Assembly: GCF_008253865.1 (NCBI RefSeq)
Contig: NZ_CP042331.1
Coordinates: 5,297,501 to 5,361,500, forward strand
Source: Bosea sp. F3-2
Lineage (GTDB): Bacteria > Pseudomonadota > Alphaproteobacteria > Rhizobiales > Beijerinckiaceae
Direction of reading: 5' to 3'
Length of the DNA: 64,000 nt
The notes under the pieces are model-generated. The model was given only the letters and a program-made list of their open reading frames with translations. It did not search any database and was not told the origin of the DNA. Of the stretch, positions 25,647 through 34,390 are shown piece after piece. Position numbers and translations under genes: made by a program. Every line of letters starts with the position of its first letter. Within the stretch, counting starts at the first letter, position 1.

Positions 25647-26687
25647 ATGAAATCCATGACCTTGGCGGCTGGCACGCCACGCACGGCGACGCTGCAGTCG
25701 ATCGCCGAGGCAGCGGGCGTGCATCGTTCGACGGCGGCGCGCGCGCTCGATCCCGCCCAGGCGCATCGGATCTCGCCTGAGGTGGTGGACAAAGTGCGGG
25801 CGGAGGCGTTGCGCCAGGGCTATCGCCGGGACGCCATTGCGGCCTCGCTGCGGACCGGCCGCTCGCGCCTTGTCGGCGTCGTGCTGCCCGATCTCGCCAA
25901 CCCGGTCTTCGCGCCGATCCTCGATGGCGTCGGCGCCGGGCTGGCCGAGGAGGGCTATTCGATGCTGGTGGCAGAAGGCGGGGCCGACGAAAAGCGCCAG
26001 ATCGCGATCGTCGAGGAACTGATCGCGCGGCGCGTCGATGGGCTGGTGCTTGCCACGGTGCGACGCGCCGACCCGGTCCTGACCGTCTGCCTTGGCGCGG
26101 GCATTCCGACCGTGCTGGTCAATCGGGCGGAGGATGATCTGCGCGCGGCGAGTGTGGTTTCCGACGATATCGGCGGCATGCGGCTGGCGGTCGAACATCT
26201 GGTCGCGCTGGGCCATCGCCGGATCGGGCATCTGGCCGGTTCCGAGGCACTCTCCACCGGCGTTCTGCGCCGGCGGGGTTTCGAGGTGGCGATGGCGGCA
26301 GCGGGGCTCGACGCTTCGGCCGTCAGCGTCGCTGCCGCCTACAGCCGGGGCGAGGGGCAGGCGGCGACGGCGGCACTGCTGGACAAGGCGCCCGGCCTGA
26401 CCGCGATCGCAGCGAGCAACGACCTGCTCGCGCTCGGCGCCTATCAGGAGCTGAAGCGGCGGGGACTTTCTTGCCCGGGCGACATTTCGGTCGTCGGCTA
26501 CAACGACATGCCGCTGGTCGACATGGTCGCTCCGCCGCTGACGACGGTGCGGATCGCCCATGCCGAGATGGGGCAGGCCGCTGCGCGGCAGCTGCTGGAG
26601 CGTCTCGCTGATCCGGATATGACCGCCTGCGTGAAGCTGATGCCGGTCGAGCTGATCGTGCGCGCTTCCACGCGCGTGTTGGCGTAA
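25647..26687 (+). CDS. LacI-family transcriptional regulator
   Basis: Repressor of 346 residues. The N-terminal HTH is TLQSIAEAAGVHRSTAARAL (about residues 14-33), with a hinge at about 45-62 and a periplasmic-binding-protein-like ligand domain (LVGVVLPDLANPVFAPIL, AIAASNDLLALGAYQELK, ISVVGYNDMPLVDMVAPPLT). I chose the ATG at 25647 after a GGCGGAAAA site; a TTG farther upstream would overlap the operators. It is divergent from the dioxygenase operon and preceded by two matching operators, so it most likely represses that operon until a pathway compound binds. Confidence 0.93.
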   Translation: MKSMTLAAGTPRTATLQSIAEAAGVHRSTAARALDPAQAHRISPEVVDKVRAEALRQGYRRDAIAASLRTGRSRLVGVVLPDLANPVFAPILDGVGAGLAEEGYSMLVAEGGADEKRQIAIVEELIARRVDGLVLATVRRADPVLTVCLGAGIPTVLVNRAEDDLRAASVVSDDIGGMRLAVEHLVALGHRRIGHLAGSEALSTGVLRRRGFEVAMAAAGLDASAVSVAAAYSRGEGQAATAALLDKAPGLTAIAASNDLLALGAYQELKRRGLSCPGDISVVGYNDMPLVDMVAPPLTTVRIAHAEMGQAAARQLLERLADPDMTACVKLMPVELIVRASTRVLA

Positions 26688-26837
26688 GCTGCGCCGTCGC
26701 CGTCGCGATCGCTAAATCAGACAAAGGATCGTTCAAACCGACAAGACTTGAATGCGCCAGCGCCCCAGCCTGTCCGCGCATGGCGGTTCTCCCGAGCGTT
26801 GGATGGGCGGCCTTCATTTCCGGGCACGGGTGCGCGC

Positions 26838-27110
26838 ATGAAGATCTATCTGCTTTCGTTGGGCGCCGGCCTTTTGGTCGGGGTGATCTACAGCCTGATC
26901 AATGTGCGTTCTCCGGCGCCGCCGGTGGTGGCGCTGGTCGGATTGCTCGGCATCCTGATCGGCGAGCAGCTGCCGCCGCTGCTGCGGGGCTTCTGGGCCA
27001 AGGCGCCGGCGGCGCAGTCCTGGGAGCATCAGGTCAAGCCGCATGTCTTCGGCCATCTGCCCGGTGGTGCGAAGCCCCCGCAAGAGATGTCGCAAAAGGA
27101 GCGCAGCTGA
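26838..27110 (+). CDS. XapX-domain small membrane protein
   Basis: Protein of 90 residues with two hydrophobic helices (IYLLSLGAGLLVGVIYSLI and PPVVALVGLLGILIGEQ). This matches the XapX/DUF1427 domain, whose function is unknown. A hydrophilic tail rich in K and P follows. I chose the ATG at 26838; the upstream frame gives no family resemblance. Its stop overlaps the next start (TGATG), so it is translationally coupled to the amidohydrolase gene. It is the first gene of a rightward operon. Confidence 0.85.
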   Translation: MKIYLLSLGAGLLVGVIYSLINVRSPAPPVVALVGLLGILIGEQLPPLLRGFWAKAPAAQSWEHQVKPHVFGHLPGGAKPPQEMSQKERS

Positions 27111-29089
27111 TGCCGACGCGACGTCAAACCACCTTTGGTGCTGCAGCCGGAGCTCTGACCGGCCTTTTCGGCAGCGCCGTCGCCCAAACTCCCGGCCAAG
27201 GATCTCGCCCCATGACCGCCGATCTCATCCTCCGCAATGGCCGCTTCACCACGCTCGACCGCAGCAACCCGACCGCGGGCGCAGTCGCGGTCAGGGACGG
27301 CGTGTTCCTCGCCGTCGGCAGCGAGGCCGAGGCGATGGCGCATGCCGGGCCGAATACGAAGCTCATCGACCTGAAGGGCCGTAGCGCATTGCCCGGCCTG
27401 ATCGACAACCACCTGCACATCATTCGCGGCGGGTTGAACTTCAACATGGAGCTGCGCTGGGACGGGGTGCGCTCGCTGACTGATGCGATGAACATGCTCA
27501 AACGCCAGGTCGCGGTGACGCCGCCGCCGCAATGGGTGCGCGTCGTCGGCGGCTTCACCGAGCATCAGTTCGCCGAGAAGCGCCTGCCGACGATCGCGGA
27601 GCTCAACGCGGTCGCGCCGGAGACGCCGGTCTTCATCCTGCATCTCTATGATCGCGCCCTGCTGAATGGCGCGGCGCTGCGGGCCGTCGGCTATACCAAG
27701 GACACGCCGCAGCCGCCCGGCGGCGAGATCACGCGTGACGCCAATGGCAATCCGACCGGGCTGCTGCTCGCCCGGCCCAATGCCGCCATCCTCTACGCGA
27801 CGCTGGCCAAGGGGCCGAAGCTGCCCTTCGATTATCAGGTCAACTCGACCCGGCATTTCATGCGCGAGCTCAACCGGCTCGGCGTCACCGGCGCGATCGA
27901 TGCCGGTGGCGGCTTCCAGAACTATCCGGACGACTACGCCGTCATCCAGAAGCTCTCGGACGACAACCAGCTCACCATCCGCCTCGCCTACAACCTGTTC
28001 ACGCAGAAGCCGAAGCAGGAGAAGGACGACTTCCTCAACTGGACGAAGACCTCGACCTACAAGCAGGGCAACGATTATTTCCGCCATAACGGCGCCGGCG
28101 AGATGCTGGTCTTCTCCGCCGCCGATTTCGAGGATTTCCGCGAGCCGCGCCCGGACATGCCGCCCGAGATGGAGGGCGATCTCGAAGGCGTCGTGCGCAT
28201 CCTCGCCGAGAACCGCTGGCCCTGGCGCCTGCACGCCACCTATGACGAGACGATCTCGCGCGCCCTCGACGTCTTCGAGAAGGTCGACAAGGACATTCCG
28301 CTCAAGGGGCTGAACTGGTTCTTCGACCATGCCGAGACGATCTCGGAGCGCTCGATCGACCGTATCGCCGCGCTCGGCGGCGGCGTCGCCGTGCAGCACC
28401 GCATGGCCTATCAGGGCGAGTATTTCGTCGAGCGCTATGGTGCGGCTGCCGCCGAGGCGACGCCGCCGGTGGCGCGCCTGCTGGAGAAGGGCGTCAGGAC
28501 CTCGGCCGGCACCGATGCCACCCGCGTCGCCTCCTACAACCCCTGGGTTTCGCTGTCCTGGATGGTCACCGGCAAGACCGTCGGGGGCTTACGCCTCACG
28601 CCGCAGCGCAACTGCCTCGACCGCGAGACGGCGCTCAGGATGATGACCGAGAAGGTCACCTGGTTCTCGAACGAGGAGGGCAAGAAGGGCCAGATCGCGG
28701 TCGGCCAGTTCGCCGACCTGATCGTGCCCGATCGCGACTTCTTCGCCTGCCCGGAGGACGAGATCTCGTTCATCAGCGCGGACCTCACCATCGTCGGCGG
28801 CAAGGTCGTCTATGGCGCGCGCGAGTTCGCCAAGCTCGACGAGAGCACGCCGCCGCCGGCGATGCCGGACTGGTCGCCGGTCAGGACCTTCAAGGGCTAT
28901 GCCGCCTGGGGCGAGCCGGAGGGCGCCGGCAAGAACTCGCTGCGCCGTACGGCCATGACGAATTGCGGCTGTGCCAGCTCCTGCAACGTCCATGGCCACG
29001 ACCATGCCGGCGCCTGGTCGAGCACGCTGCCGGTCGGCGATCTGCGCAGCTTCTGGGGCGCGCTCGGCTGCGCCTGCTGGGCGGTGTGA
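27110..29089 (+). CDS. Exported amidohydrolase, YtcJ-like, with a Cys/His-rich C-terminal tail
   Basis: Metal-dependent hydrolase of 659 residues (amidohydrolase family 3). It begins with a TAT-like signal (TRRQTTFGAAAGALTG, cleavage after AVAQ). The first metal motif is DNHLHII. Other likely ligands are H in RLHATYDE, H in WFFDHAE and D in SAGTDATR. The body ends near residue 610. Beyond it lies an unusual tail, NCGCASSCNVHGHDH and a final GCACWAV, that could bind a further metal. The start is fixed by the TGATG overlap with the XapX gene. The substrate is unknown. Confidence 0.88.
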   Translation: MPTRRQTTFGAAAGALTGLFGSAVAQTPGQGSRPMTADLILRNGRFTTLDRSNPTAGAVAVRDGVFLAVGSEAEAMAHAGPNTKLIDLKGRSALPGLIDNHLHIIRGGLNFNMELRWDGVRSLTDAMNMLKRQVAVTPPPQWVRVVGGFTEHQFAEKRLPTIAELNAVAPETPVFILHLYDRALLNGAALRAVGYTKDTPQPPGGEITRDANGNPTGLLLARPNAAILYATLAKGPKLPFDYQVNSTRHFMRELNRLGVTGAIDAGGGFQNYPDDYAVIQKLSDDNQLTIRLAYNLFTQKPKQEKDDFLNWTKTSTYKQGNDYFRHNGAGEMLVFSAADFEDFREPRPDMPPEMEGDLEGVVRILAENRWPWRLHATYDETISRALDVFEKVDKDIPLKGLNWFFDHAETISERSIDRIAALGGGVAVQHRMAYQGEYFVERYGAAAAEATPPVARLLEKGVRTSAGTDATRVASYNPWVSLSWMVTGKTVGGLRLTPQRNCLDRETALRMMTEKVTWFSNEEGKKGQIAVGQFADLIVPDRDFFACPEDEISFISADLTIVGGKVVYGAREFAKLDESTPPPAMPDWSPVRTFKGYAAWGEPEGAGKNSLRRTAMTNCGCASSCNVHGHDHAGAWSSTLPVGDLRSFWGALGCACWAV

Positions 29090-29090
29090 G

Positions 29091-29516
29091 ATGGCGGGGA
29101 ACGACCATCGCGCGGCGGTGCCGCGAACGGGCGCGCTGCGCTGGTTCGCGCTGCTCCTGCTCTGTGCCGCCTATATCCAGGGGCCGGTGACCAAGATCCT
29201 CGATTTTCCGGGCGCCATCGCCGAGATGACCCATTTCGGCCTGTCACCCGCGCCGCTCTTCGCCGTCGGCGTGATCGTCTTCGAACTCGGCGCGAGCGCG
29301 CTGATCCTGATCGGCCGCTGGCGCTGGCTCGCGGCGCTGGCGCTTGCCGGTTTCACGTTGGTTGCGACCTTCATCGCCGTGCGCTTCTGGGAGATGCCGG
29401 AGGGCCAAGGGCGGATGATGGCGATGAACGCCTTCTTCGAACATCTCGGCCTGATCGGCGGCTTCATCCTGGTCGCGCTCGACGACCTCGCCCGCAAGAA
29501 GGAGGCGAACCGATGA
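29091..29516 (+). CDS. DoxX-family membrane protein
   Basis: Integral membrane protein of 141 residues with about four hydrophobic helices (LRWFALLLLCAAYIQGPVTK, PLFAVGVIVFELGASALIL, WLAALALAGFTLVATFIAV, LIGGFILVALDDL). It has the DoxX-type central segment (RFWEMPEGQGRMMAMNAFFEHLGLIGGF). DoxX proteins are linked to quinone or oxygen-related redox functions, mostly undefined. It begins one base after the amidohydrolase stop and overlaps the MFS gene by 4 bases. I chose the ATG at 29091 because the upstream frame runs inside the amidohydrolase gene. Confidence 0.85.
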   Translation: MAGNDHRAAVPRTGALRWFALLLLCAAYIQGPVTKILDFPGAIAEMTHFGLSPAPLFAVGVIVFELGASALILIGRWRWLAALALAGFTLVATFIAVRFWEMPEGQGRMMAMNAFFEHLGLIGGFILVALDDLARKKEANR

Positions 29517-31144
29517 GCGTCACCACATCTCCGGCCGCAACTTCCAGCTTCGCGCCATTGCGCCAGACCGTCTTCGCCGTGCTCTGGGCGGCGACCATCA
29601 TCGGCAATATCGGCTCGTTCATGCGGGACGTCGCCAGTGCCTGGCTGGTCACCGACCTGTCCGGCGCGCCGGCGGCGGTCGCGCTCGTCCAGGCGGCGGC
29701 GACGCTGCCGATCTTCCTGCTCGCCATTCCCGCCGGCGTCCTTTCCGACATCCTCGATCGCCGCAAGTTCCTGATCGCGATCCAGATCCTGCTCGGCTGC
29801 GTCAGCCTTTCGCTCATGCTCCTGGCCGGAACCGGGCAGCTCAGCGTGCCCGCCCTGGTCGGGCTCACCTTCCTCGGTGGCGTCGGCGCAGCGCTGATGG
29901 CGCCGACCTGGCAAGCGATCGTGCCCGAGCTGGTGGGCAAGGCGGATTTGAAGAGTGCCGTCGCGCTCAACTCGCTCGGCATCAACATCTCGCGGGCCAT
30001 CGGGCCGGCGCTGGGCGGGCTGATCCTCGCCGCGCTCGGGGCCAGCGTGACCTATGGCGCGGACGTGCTGAGCTATGTCGCGGTGATCGGCGCGCTGATC
30101 TGGTGGCGGCGCCCGCCGGGCGCGGACGATGCGCTCAGCGAGCACTTCGCCGGCGCTTTCCGGGCTGGCCTGCGCTATGCCAAGGCGAGCCGCGAGCTGC
30201 ATGTCGTGCTGCTGCGCGCGGCGATCTTCTTCGCCTGCGCCAGTGCCGTCTGGGCCCTGCTGCCGCTGGTCGCGCGCAACCTGCTCGGCGGCGGAGCCGG
30301 CTTTTACGGTATCCTGCTCGGCGCGGTCGGCGCCGGCGCGATCGGCGGCGCCATCCTTTTGCCGCGCCTGCGCGCCCGGCTCGATGCCGATGCCTTGCTG
30401 CTGTTCTCGGCCGTCCTGACCGCGGCCGTGATGGCGGCGCTGACGCTGGCGCCACCGCAATGGCTCGCCGTCGTCATCCTGCTGCTGCTCGGCATGGCCT
30501 GGATCGTCGCCTTGACCACGCTCAACGGCGTCGCGCAGGCGATCCTGCCGAACTGGGTGCGCGGCCGGGCGCTTGCCGTCTACCTGACCGTGTTCAACGG
30601 TGCGATGACCGCCGGCAGCCTCGGCTGGGGCGCGATTGCGCAGGCTGCGGGCATCCGCGGCACGCTGCTGATCGGCGCGGCCGCGCTGCTGGTCGCGGGC
30701 CTCATCATGCACCGGATCAAGCTGCCGGCGGGCGAAGCCGATCTCGCGCCCTCCAATCACTGGCCGGAGCCGCTCGCCGCGGAGGCCGTCGACAACGATC
30801 GCGGCCCGGTCCTGATCCTGATCGAGTATCGCGTGCCGCAGGCCGATCGCGCCGCTTTCCTAGAGGCCATCCACGCCCTCTCCGCCGAGCGGCGGCGCGA
30901 CGGCGCCTATGGCTGGGGCATCACCGAGGACACCGCCGATCCGGAGAAGCTGGTCGAATGGTTCATGGTCTCGTCCTGGGCCGAGCATTTGCGCCAGCAC
31001 CGCCGCGTCTCCAAGGCCGATGCCGATCTCCAGAAGGAAGTCGCACGCTTCCACGCCGGGGAAACTGGCCCCGTCGTGCGGCACTTCCTGCACATCGAGC
31101 CGCCGCCGAGCCCGGTGAAGCATCGCGGGGAAACAGAGCCATGA
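29513..31144 (+). CDS. MFS transporter with a C-terminal ABM-like domain
   Basis: Protein of 543 residues. Residues 1-410 form a major facilitator transporter of the EntS-like MFS_3 branch (GNIGSFMRDVASAWLVTDLS, motif-A-like SDILDRRKF, WVRGRALAVYLTVFNGAMTAG). Residues about 420-530 form a soluble ferredoxin-like domain (GPVLILIEYRVPQADRAAFL, then AYGWGITEDTADPEKLVEWF). This resembles antibiotic-biosynthesis-monooxygenase (ABM) and dimeric alpha-beta barrel proteins. The fusion suggests export coupled to binding or modification of the cargo. Its start overlaps the DoxX stop (ATGA). Confidence 0.88.
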   Translation: MSVTTSPAATSSFAPLRQTVFAVLWAATIIGNIGSFMRDVASAWLVTDLSGAPAAVALVQAAATLPIFLLAIPAGVLSDILDRRKFLIAIQILLGCVSLSLMLLAGTGQLSVPALVGLTFLGGVGAALMAPTWQAIVPELVGKADLKSAVALNSLGINISRAIGPALGGLILAALGASVTYGADVLSYVAVIGALIWWRRPPGADDALSEHFAGAFRAGLRYAKASRELHVVLLRAAIFFACASAVWALLPLVARNLLGGGAGFYGILLGAVGAGAIGGAILLPRLRARLDADALLLFSAVLTAAVMAALTLAPPQWLAVVILLLLGMAWIVALTTLNGVAQAILPNWVRGRALAVYLTVFNGAMTAGSLGWGAIAQAAGIRGTLLIGAAALLVAGLIMHRIKLPAGEADLAPSNHWPEPLAAEAVDNDRGPVLILIEYRVPQADRAAFLEAIHALSAERRRDGAYGWGITEDTADPEKLVEWFMVSSWAEHLRQHRRVSKADADLQKEVARFHAGETGPVVRHFLHIEPPPSPVKHRGETEP

Positions 31145-31300
31145 GAGATTGCGTCTAACGCGGACTGCACGGTCGGCGCCTGCGCAAGAATCATCAATCG
31201 ACGCTGCGGATCTGCAAGCCGAGCCGGATCGCGACGGGATGGCACCTCCAACCCGCTACGCCTCGCCAAGCATTCACCCGGTCGCCCAAAGGAGAGCACC

Positions 31301-31987
31301 ATGTCCAAGTACCTGGAAGTCCTGACCCCGAAGAACTGTCAGCTCATCTTCATCGACCAGCAGCCGCAGATGGCGTTCGGCGTCCAGTCGATCGACCGGC
31401 AGGTGCTGAAGAACAACGTCGTCGGCCTGGCCAAGGCGGCGAAGGCCTTCAACATCCCGACGACGATCACCACGGTCGAGACGAACAGCTTCTCCGGCCA
31501 TACCTATCCGGAGCTGCTGGCGGTGTTCCCGCAGAACAAGATCCTCGAGCGCAGCTCGATGAACTCCTGGGACGACCAGAACGTGCGCGATGCGCTGGCC
31601 GCCAACGGCCGCAAGAAGGTGGTGGTTTCCGGCCTGTGGACCGAGGTCTGCAACACCACCTTCGCGCTCTGCGCCATGCTGGAAGGAGGCTACGAAATCT
31701 ACATGGTGGCGGATGCCTCCGGCGGCACCTCCAGCGACGCGCATAAATACGCGATGGACCGCATGGTGCAGGCCGGCGCCGTGCCGGTGACCTGGCAGCA
31801 GGTGCTGCTCGAATGGCAGCGCGACTGGGCGCATCGCGAGACCTATGATGCGGTCATGGCGATCGTGAAGGAGCATTCCGGCGCCTATGGCATGGGCGTC
31901 GACTACGCCTACACCATGGTCCACGACGCGCCCGAGCGCGTCGCCCATGGCGAGACCATCGGGCCGAACGCCGCCAAGGTGAGCTGA
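31301..31987 (+). CDS. Isochorismatase-family hydrolase, YcaC-like
   Basis: Cysteine hydrolase of 228 residues. The catalytic triad is D19 (FIDQQPQ), a lysine near K80 (FPQNKILERSSMNSW) and C117 (SGLWTEVCNTTFAL), with a cis-peptide region before the Cys. The YcaC branch forms octamers or decamers of unknown substrate. A strong AAAGGAGAG site precedes the ATG. It lies 156 bp after the MFS gene on the same strand and is probably co-regulated. It ends at a perfect 30-bp palindrome likely to act as terminator. Confidence 0.9.
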   Translation: MSKYLEVLTPKNCQLIFIDQQPQMAFGVQSIDRQVLKNNVVGLAKAAKAFNIPTTITTVETNSFSGHTYPELLAVFPQNKILERSSMNSWDDQNVRDALAANGRKKVVVSGLWTEVCNTTFALCAMLEGGYEIYMVADASGGTSSDAHKYAMDRMVQAGAVPVTWQQVLLEWQRDWAHRETYDAVMAIVKEHSGAYGMGVDYAYTMVHDAPERVAHGETIGPNAAKVS

Positions 31988-31996
31988 GCGAGTGAC

Positions 31997-32026
31997 GATG
32001 CAGCTGCGGGATCCCGCAGCTGCATC
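31997..32026 (+). terminator. Perfect 30-bp palindrome after the isochorismatase-like gene
   Basis: GATGCAGCTGCGGGA (31997-32011) is followed directly by its exact reverse complement (32012-32026). As RNA it would form a strong GC-rich hairpin 10 bases after the stop codon. No U-run follows, so it may be a weak intrinsic terminator or an mRNA-stabilising hairpin. Confidence 0.55.
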
Positions 32027-32076
32027 GGGGCATTGGCCTTGCTTACGTCGGCGACATGATCGAGCCGGGCTAGCTA

Positions 32077-32225
32077 GCGTTTTCAGATCAGGTTGGATCG
32101 CAGAAGCCGTCATTGCGAGGAGCGAAGCGACGAAGCAATCCAGGGGGGCTGGGTGAGACGTTCACCCCAGTCCCCCTGGATTGCTTCGCTACGCTCGCGA
32201 TGACGGTTCAGACGGATCGAAAAAG
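32077..32225 (-). repeat. MITE-like palindromic element, copy 1
   Basis: About 149 bp, largely self-complementary. The left end is GCGTTTTCAGATCAG; the right end is a decayed inverted copy. An inner arm holding GAAGCAATCCAGG is mirrored by CCTGGATTGCTTC. It is about 85-90 percent identical by eye to the reverse complement of 58399-58540. It lies just downstream of the GntR gene 32234-32929. Confidence 0.8.
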
Positions 32226-32233
32226 GCCCACAT

Positions 32234-32929
32234 CTAGACTTCCTTCTGCGACAGGCGCTGCGACGCGTCATCGCAGTAGCGCTGCCATGATATGTTCAGG
32301 TGGTGGGCGACCGCCGCCTCGGCGCCGTCCTCGTCACCCCGGACGATCGCAGCCAGAATGGCACGGTGCTCGTCGAGCACGGGCTTGATGTCATGCGGCC
32401 GGCTGTTGAACAGGCGGGCGTGGTGCAGATGCGGATGCAGGTTGCGCACCGCCTGCGCAAGGATCGCGTTGCCGGAGGCCGAGAGCAAGGCCTCGTGGAA
32501 AGACTCGTCCAACCGGCTGGCGCTGACATAGTCGTGGTCACTGGGCCCTTCTTCGGACAATTTCCTTTCCATGGCCTCGATGCTGGCGCCCATCGCCAGG
32601 ATCGATTCTGTCTGCCGGGTGCGCGCAAGATGCCGCGCCGCAAAGCCCTCGTTGAGGATGCGGAAATCCTTGAGCTGCTCGAACCATTCGCGCGGAGGTT
32701 CGGGCGCGACCGAAAAGCCGGTGAAGGAGGCGGAAGCCACGAGACCAAGTCCGCAGAGCCGCGTCAATGCTTCACGAATCGGTGAGGAGCTCACCTCCAG
32801 CTCGCGAGCGAGCGCATCGATATTGAGCTTCGAACCCGGCGTGTAGACGCGATCGAGGATGCGCTGTGTGAGCAAAGCTGCCACCTGATCGACGAGAGCT
32901 ACGCGGGTAAGAAGCGGTTTGGCAGCCAT
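32234..32929 (-). CDS. GntR-family transcriptional regulator, FCD subfamily
   Basis: Regulator of 231 residues. The winged HTH is at about residues 11-75 (LVDQVAALLTQRILDRVYTPG, VSSSPIREALTRLCGLGLV). The FCD ligand domain carries the metal-site residues (DESFHEALLSASGN, DEHRAILAAI, AVAHHLNISW). It shares no obvious target operon: the isochorismatase-like gene is convergent on one side and an AraC gene lies divergent on the other. Several ACGATCG sequences lie upstream and may be its operators. Confidence 0.9.
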   Translation of the reverse strand: MAAKPLLTRVALVDQVAALLTQRILDRVYTPGSKLNIDALARELEVSSSPIREALTRLCGLGLVASASFTGFSVAPEPPREWFEQLKDFRILNEGFAARHLARTRQTESILAMGASIEAMERKLSEEGPSDHDYVSASRLDESFHEALLSASGNAILAQAVRNLHPHLHHARLFNSRPHDIKPVLDEHRAILAAIVRGDEDGAEAAVAHHLNISWQRYCDDASQRLSQKEV

Positions 32930-32946
32930 GACACCTCCCTTTTCAG

Positions 32947-33016
32947 ACGATCGCTTTTCTTGTTATTGACGATCGTTAATCATCGATCATGCACGATTCT
33001 TATATGTAAACGATCG
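32947..33016. promoter_or_regulatory. Cluster of ACGATCG motifs upstream of the GntR gene
   Basis: ACGATCG occurs at 32947-32953, 32969-32975 (as the palindrome ACGATCGT) and 33010-33016. The near-match TCGATCATGCACGATT lies between. The first two copies are 22 bp apart, two helical turns. The cluster lies directly upstream of the GntR start, so autoregulation is plausible. Confidence 0.5.
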
Positions 33017-33040
33017 AGGCACAACCGCCTGATTGGCTAT

Positions 33041-33143
33041 AGCATCGGACCGAAAAGTGGAATCCAATTTTCGGACAAATCCGATGCGATAACAAAGGCA
33101 TAGATCACCGTTGCCGCGTCGGATAGGACGCGCGGCGATCTAG
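33041..33143 (+). repeat. Two-hairpin intergenic element, copy 1
   Basis: About 103 bp. It starts AGCATCGGACCGAAAAGTGG and ends GGCGATCTAG. The outer arms AGCATCGGA and TCCGATGC and the inner CCGAAAA / TTTTCGG form the first hairpin; a GACGCG-rich second hairpin follows. It matches 41782-41882 in the same orientation, with differences mainly in the second hairpin. Confidence 0.8.
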
Positions 33144-33207
33144 GAGAGGGATCAGGATCCAAGAACGACTGATGCGGAGATCGCTGCGGCTTTGACAGGC
33201 CCAGGCG

Positions 33208-34176
33208 TTGCCAGGAGTGGCGTTCATGCAAGTGTCGACAGCACGGAACCCGAAGGGCCTTTTCGGCCAGCGCATCGCGGATCATTTCGGGATGCAGGGC
33301 CAGGTCGTCTCCGAGTTTCATCTTGATGGCCAATTGGGGTTGGCTGCCACGCGGTTATCCTGCGGGCGCCGCTTCAGGGAGCGCACCAGCCAGACCCACA
33401 GCGAGGGTGCCTTCTCGATTCTCTATCAAATCGACGATCTCGAATGCCATTCCGGCTGGCTCGGAGGGCAGAGGTATCGCTCAGGCAGCTTTCGCGCGAA
33501 ATCCGTGAACGTCGTGGATCTGCGCGAAGATCCGCAGTGGCAATTTAAAGGTCACTTCGACGCTCTCCAGTTCTACATTCCTTCCGATGCGCTCGCGCTG
33601 ATTGCCGCCCAATATGGTGGCCGCACCGCTTCGACACTGCGTTTGGAAGGCGAGGCCCCGGACGAGATTCTGTGGGGGTTGTCGCAGGCGCTGGTTCATG
33701 CCTCGGCTTTGCCCGGCGCGAACCAGCTTCTGACCGATCAGATCGCCATGGCCCTCCTGATCCATTTTGCACGGACCTATGGCGGCCTCGAAGCAGTAAC
33801 CACCGCCGGATACGGAAGGCTCGCTGCCTGGCAACAGCGCCGGGCCCAGGAGATCATGATGGCTCGCCTGGCGTCGAACCTGACGATCGCTCAGGTCGCG
33901 AGCGAGTGCCGGTTGACGCCCAGCCATTTCGCCCGTGCGTTTCGGCAGAGCCTCGGCGTGGCGCCGCAGCGCTATCTCATGCAATTGCGGGTATCGGAGG
34001 CGAAGAAGCATCTCGTCCAGCAGCATCTGCCGCTCTCCGATATCGCCTTGATGTGCGGCTTCGGAGACCAGAGCCACTTCACCCGCGTCTTTCGCCAGCT
34101 TACGGGCGCGACGCCCGGCGCATGGCGCCGAAACTTCCAGGGTAACGAAGCTGAAGATAGCTGTTATGGGCCTTAG
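33208..34176 (+). CDS. AraC-family transcriptional regulator
   Basis: Regulator of 322 residues. The C-terminal 100 residues hold the two HTH motifs: LTIAQVASECRLTPSHFARAF, then LSDIALMCGFGDQSHFTRVF with the terminal PGAWRR. The N-terminal 200 residues are a sensing domain without a recognised name. A second ATG six codons downstream (33226) is an equally possible start. No target operon is evident; the gene stands alone between a repeat element and a pseudogene. Confidence 0.9.
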   Translation: MPGVAFMQVSTARNPKGLFGQRIADHFGMQGQVVSEFHLDGQLGLAATRLSCGRRFRERTSQTHSEGAFSILYQIDDLECHSGWLGGQRYRSGSFRAKSVNVVDLREDPQWQFKGHFDALQFYIPSDALALIAAQYGGRTASTLRLEGEAPDEILWGLSQALVHASALPGANQLLTDQIAMALLIHFARTYGGLEAVTTAGYGRLAAWQQRRAQEIMMARLASNLTIAQVASECRLTPSHFARAFRQSLGVAPQRYLMQLRVSEAKKHLVQQHLPLSDIALMCGFGDQSHFTRVFRQLTGATPGAWRRNFQGNEAEDSCYGP

Positions 34177-34390
34177 GAAACGCCTGCTGTCGCCCCTCGC
34201 AATGCCGAGTCTGTCGATTCTTGGACGCAAAGCGGCGGTTGCTCTGCGGCTTCCTGATCCCTTCTGACGAAGCGCCATCCGATCGGGCTCTCTAGCGCAA
34301 GGATTGCGCGTGGTTCGCCCGCCCGCCGGGCGCTCGAATGATTCCGAGCGCCCTAGCGCGGCAGCTATCGACAAAGCCCCCCGCGGCGCC

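Noticed and set aside
26780..27109. N-terminal extension of the amidohydrolase
   Set aside because: The added residues are the XapX gene read in another frame; the TGATG overlap and TAT signal fix the start at 27110.
27029..28399. Minus-strand frame of about 456 codons
   Set aside because: Antisense of the amidohydrolase gene.
29171..30760. Minus-strand frame of about 529 codons
   Set aside because: Antisense of DoxX and MFS genes; rich in Q, R, D with no domain.
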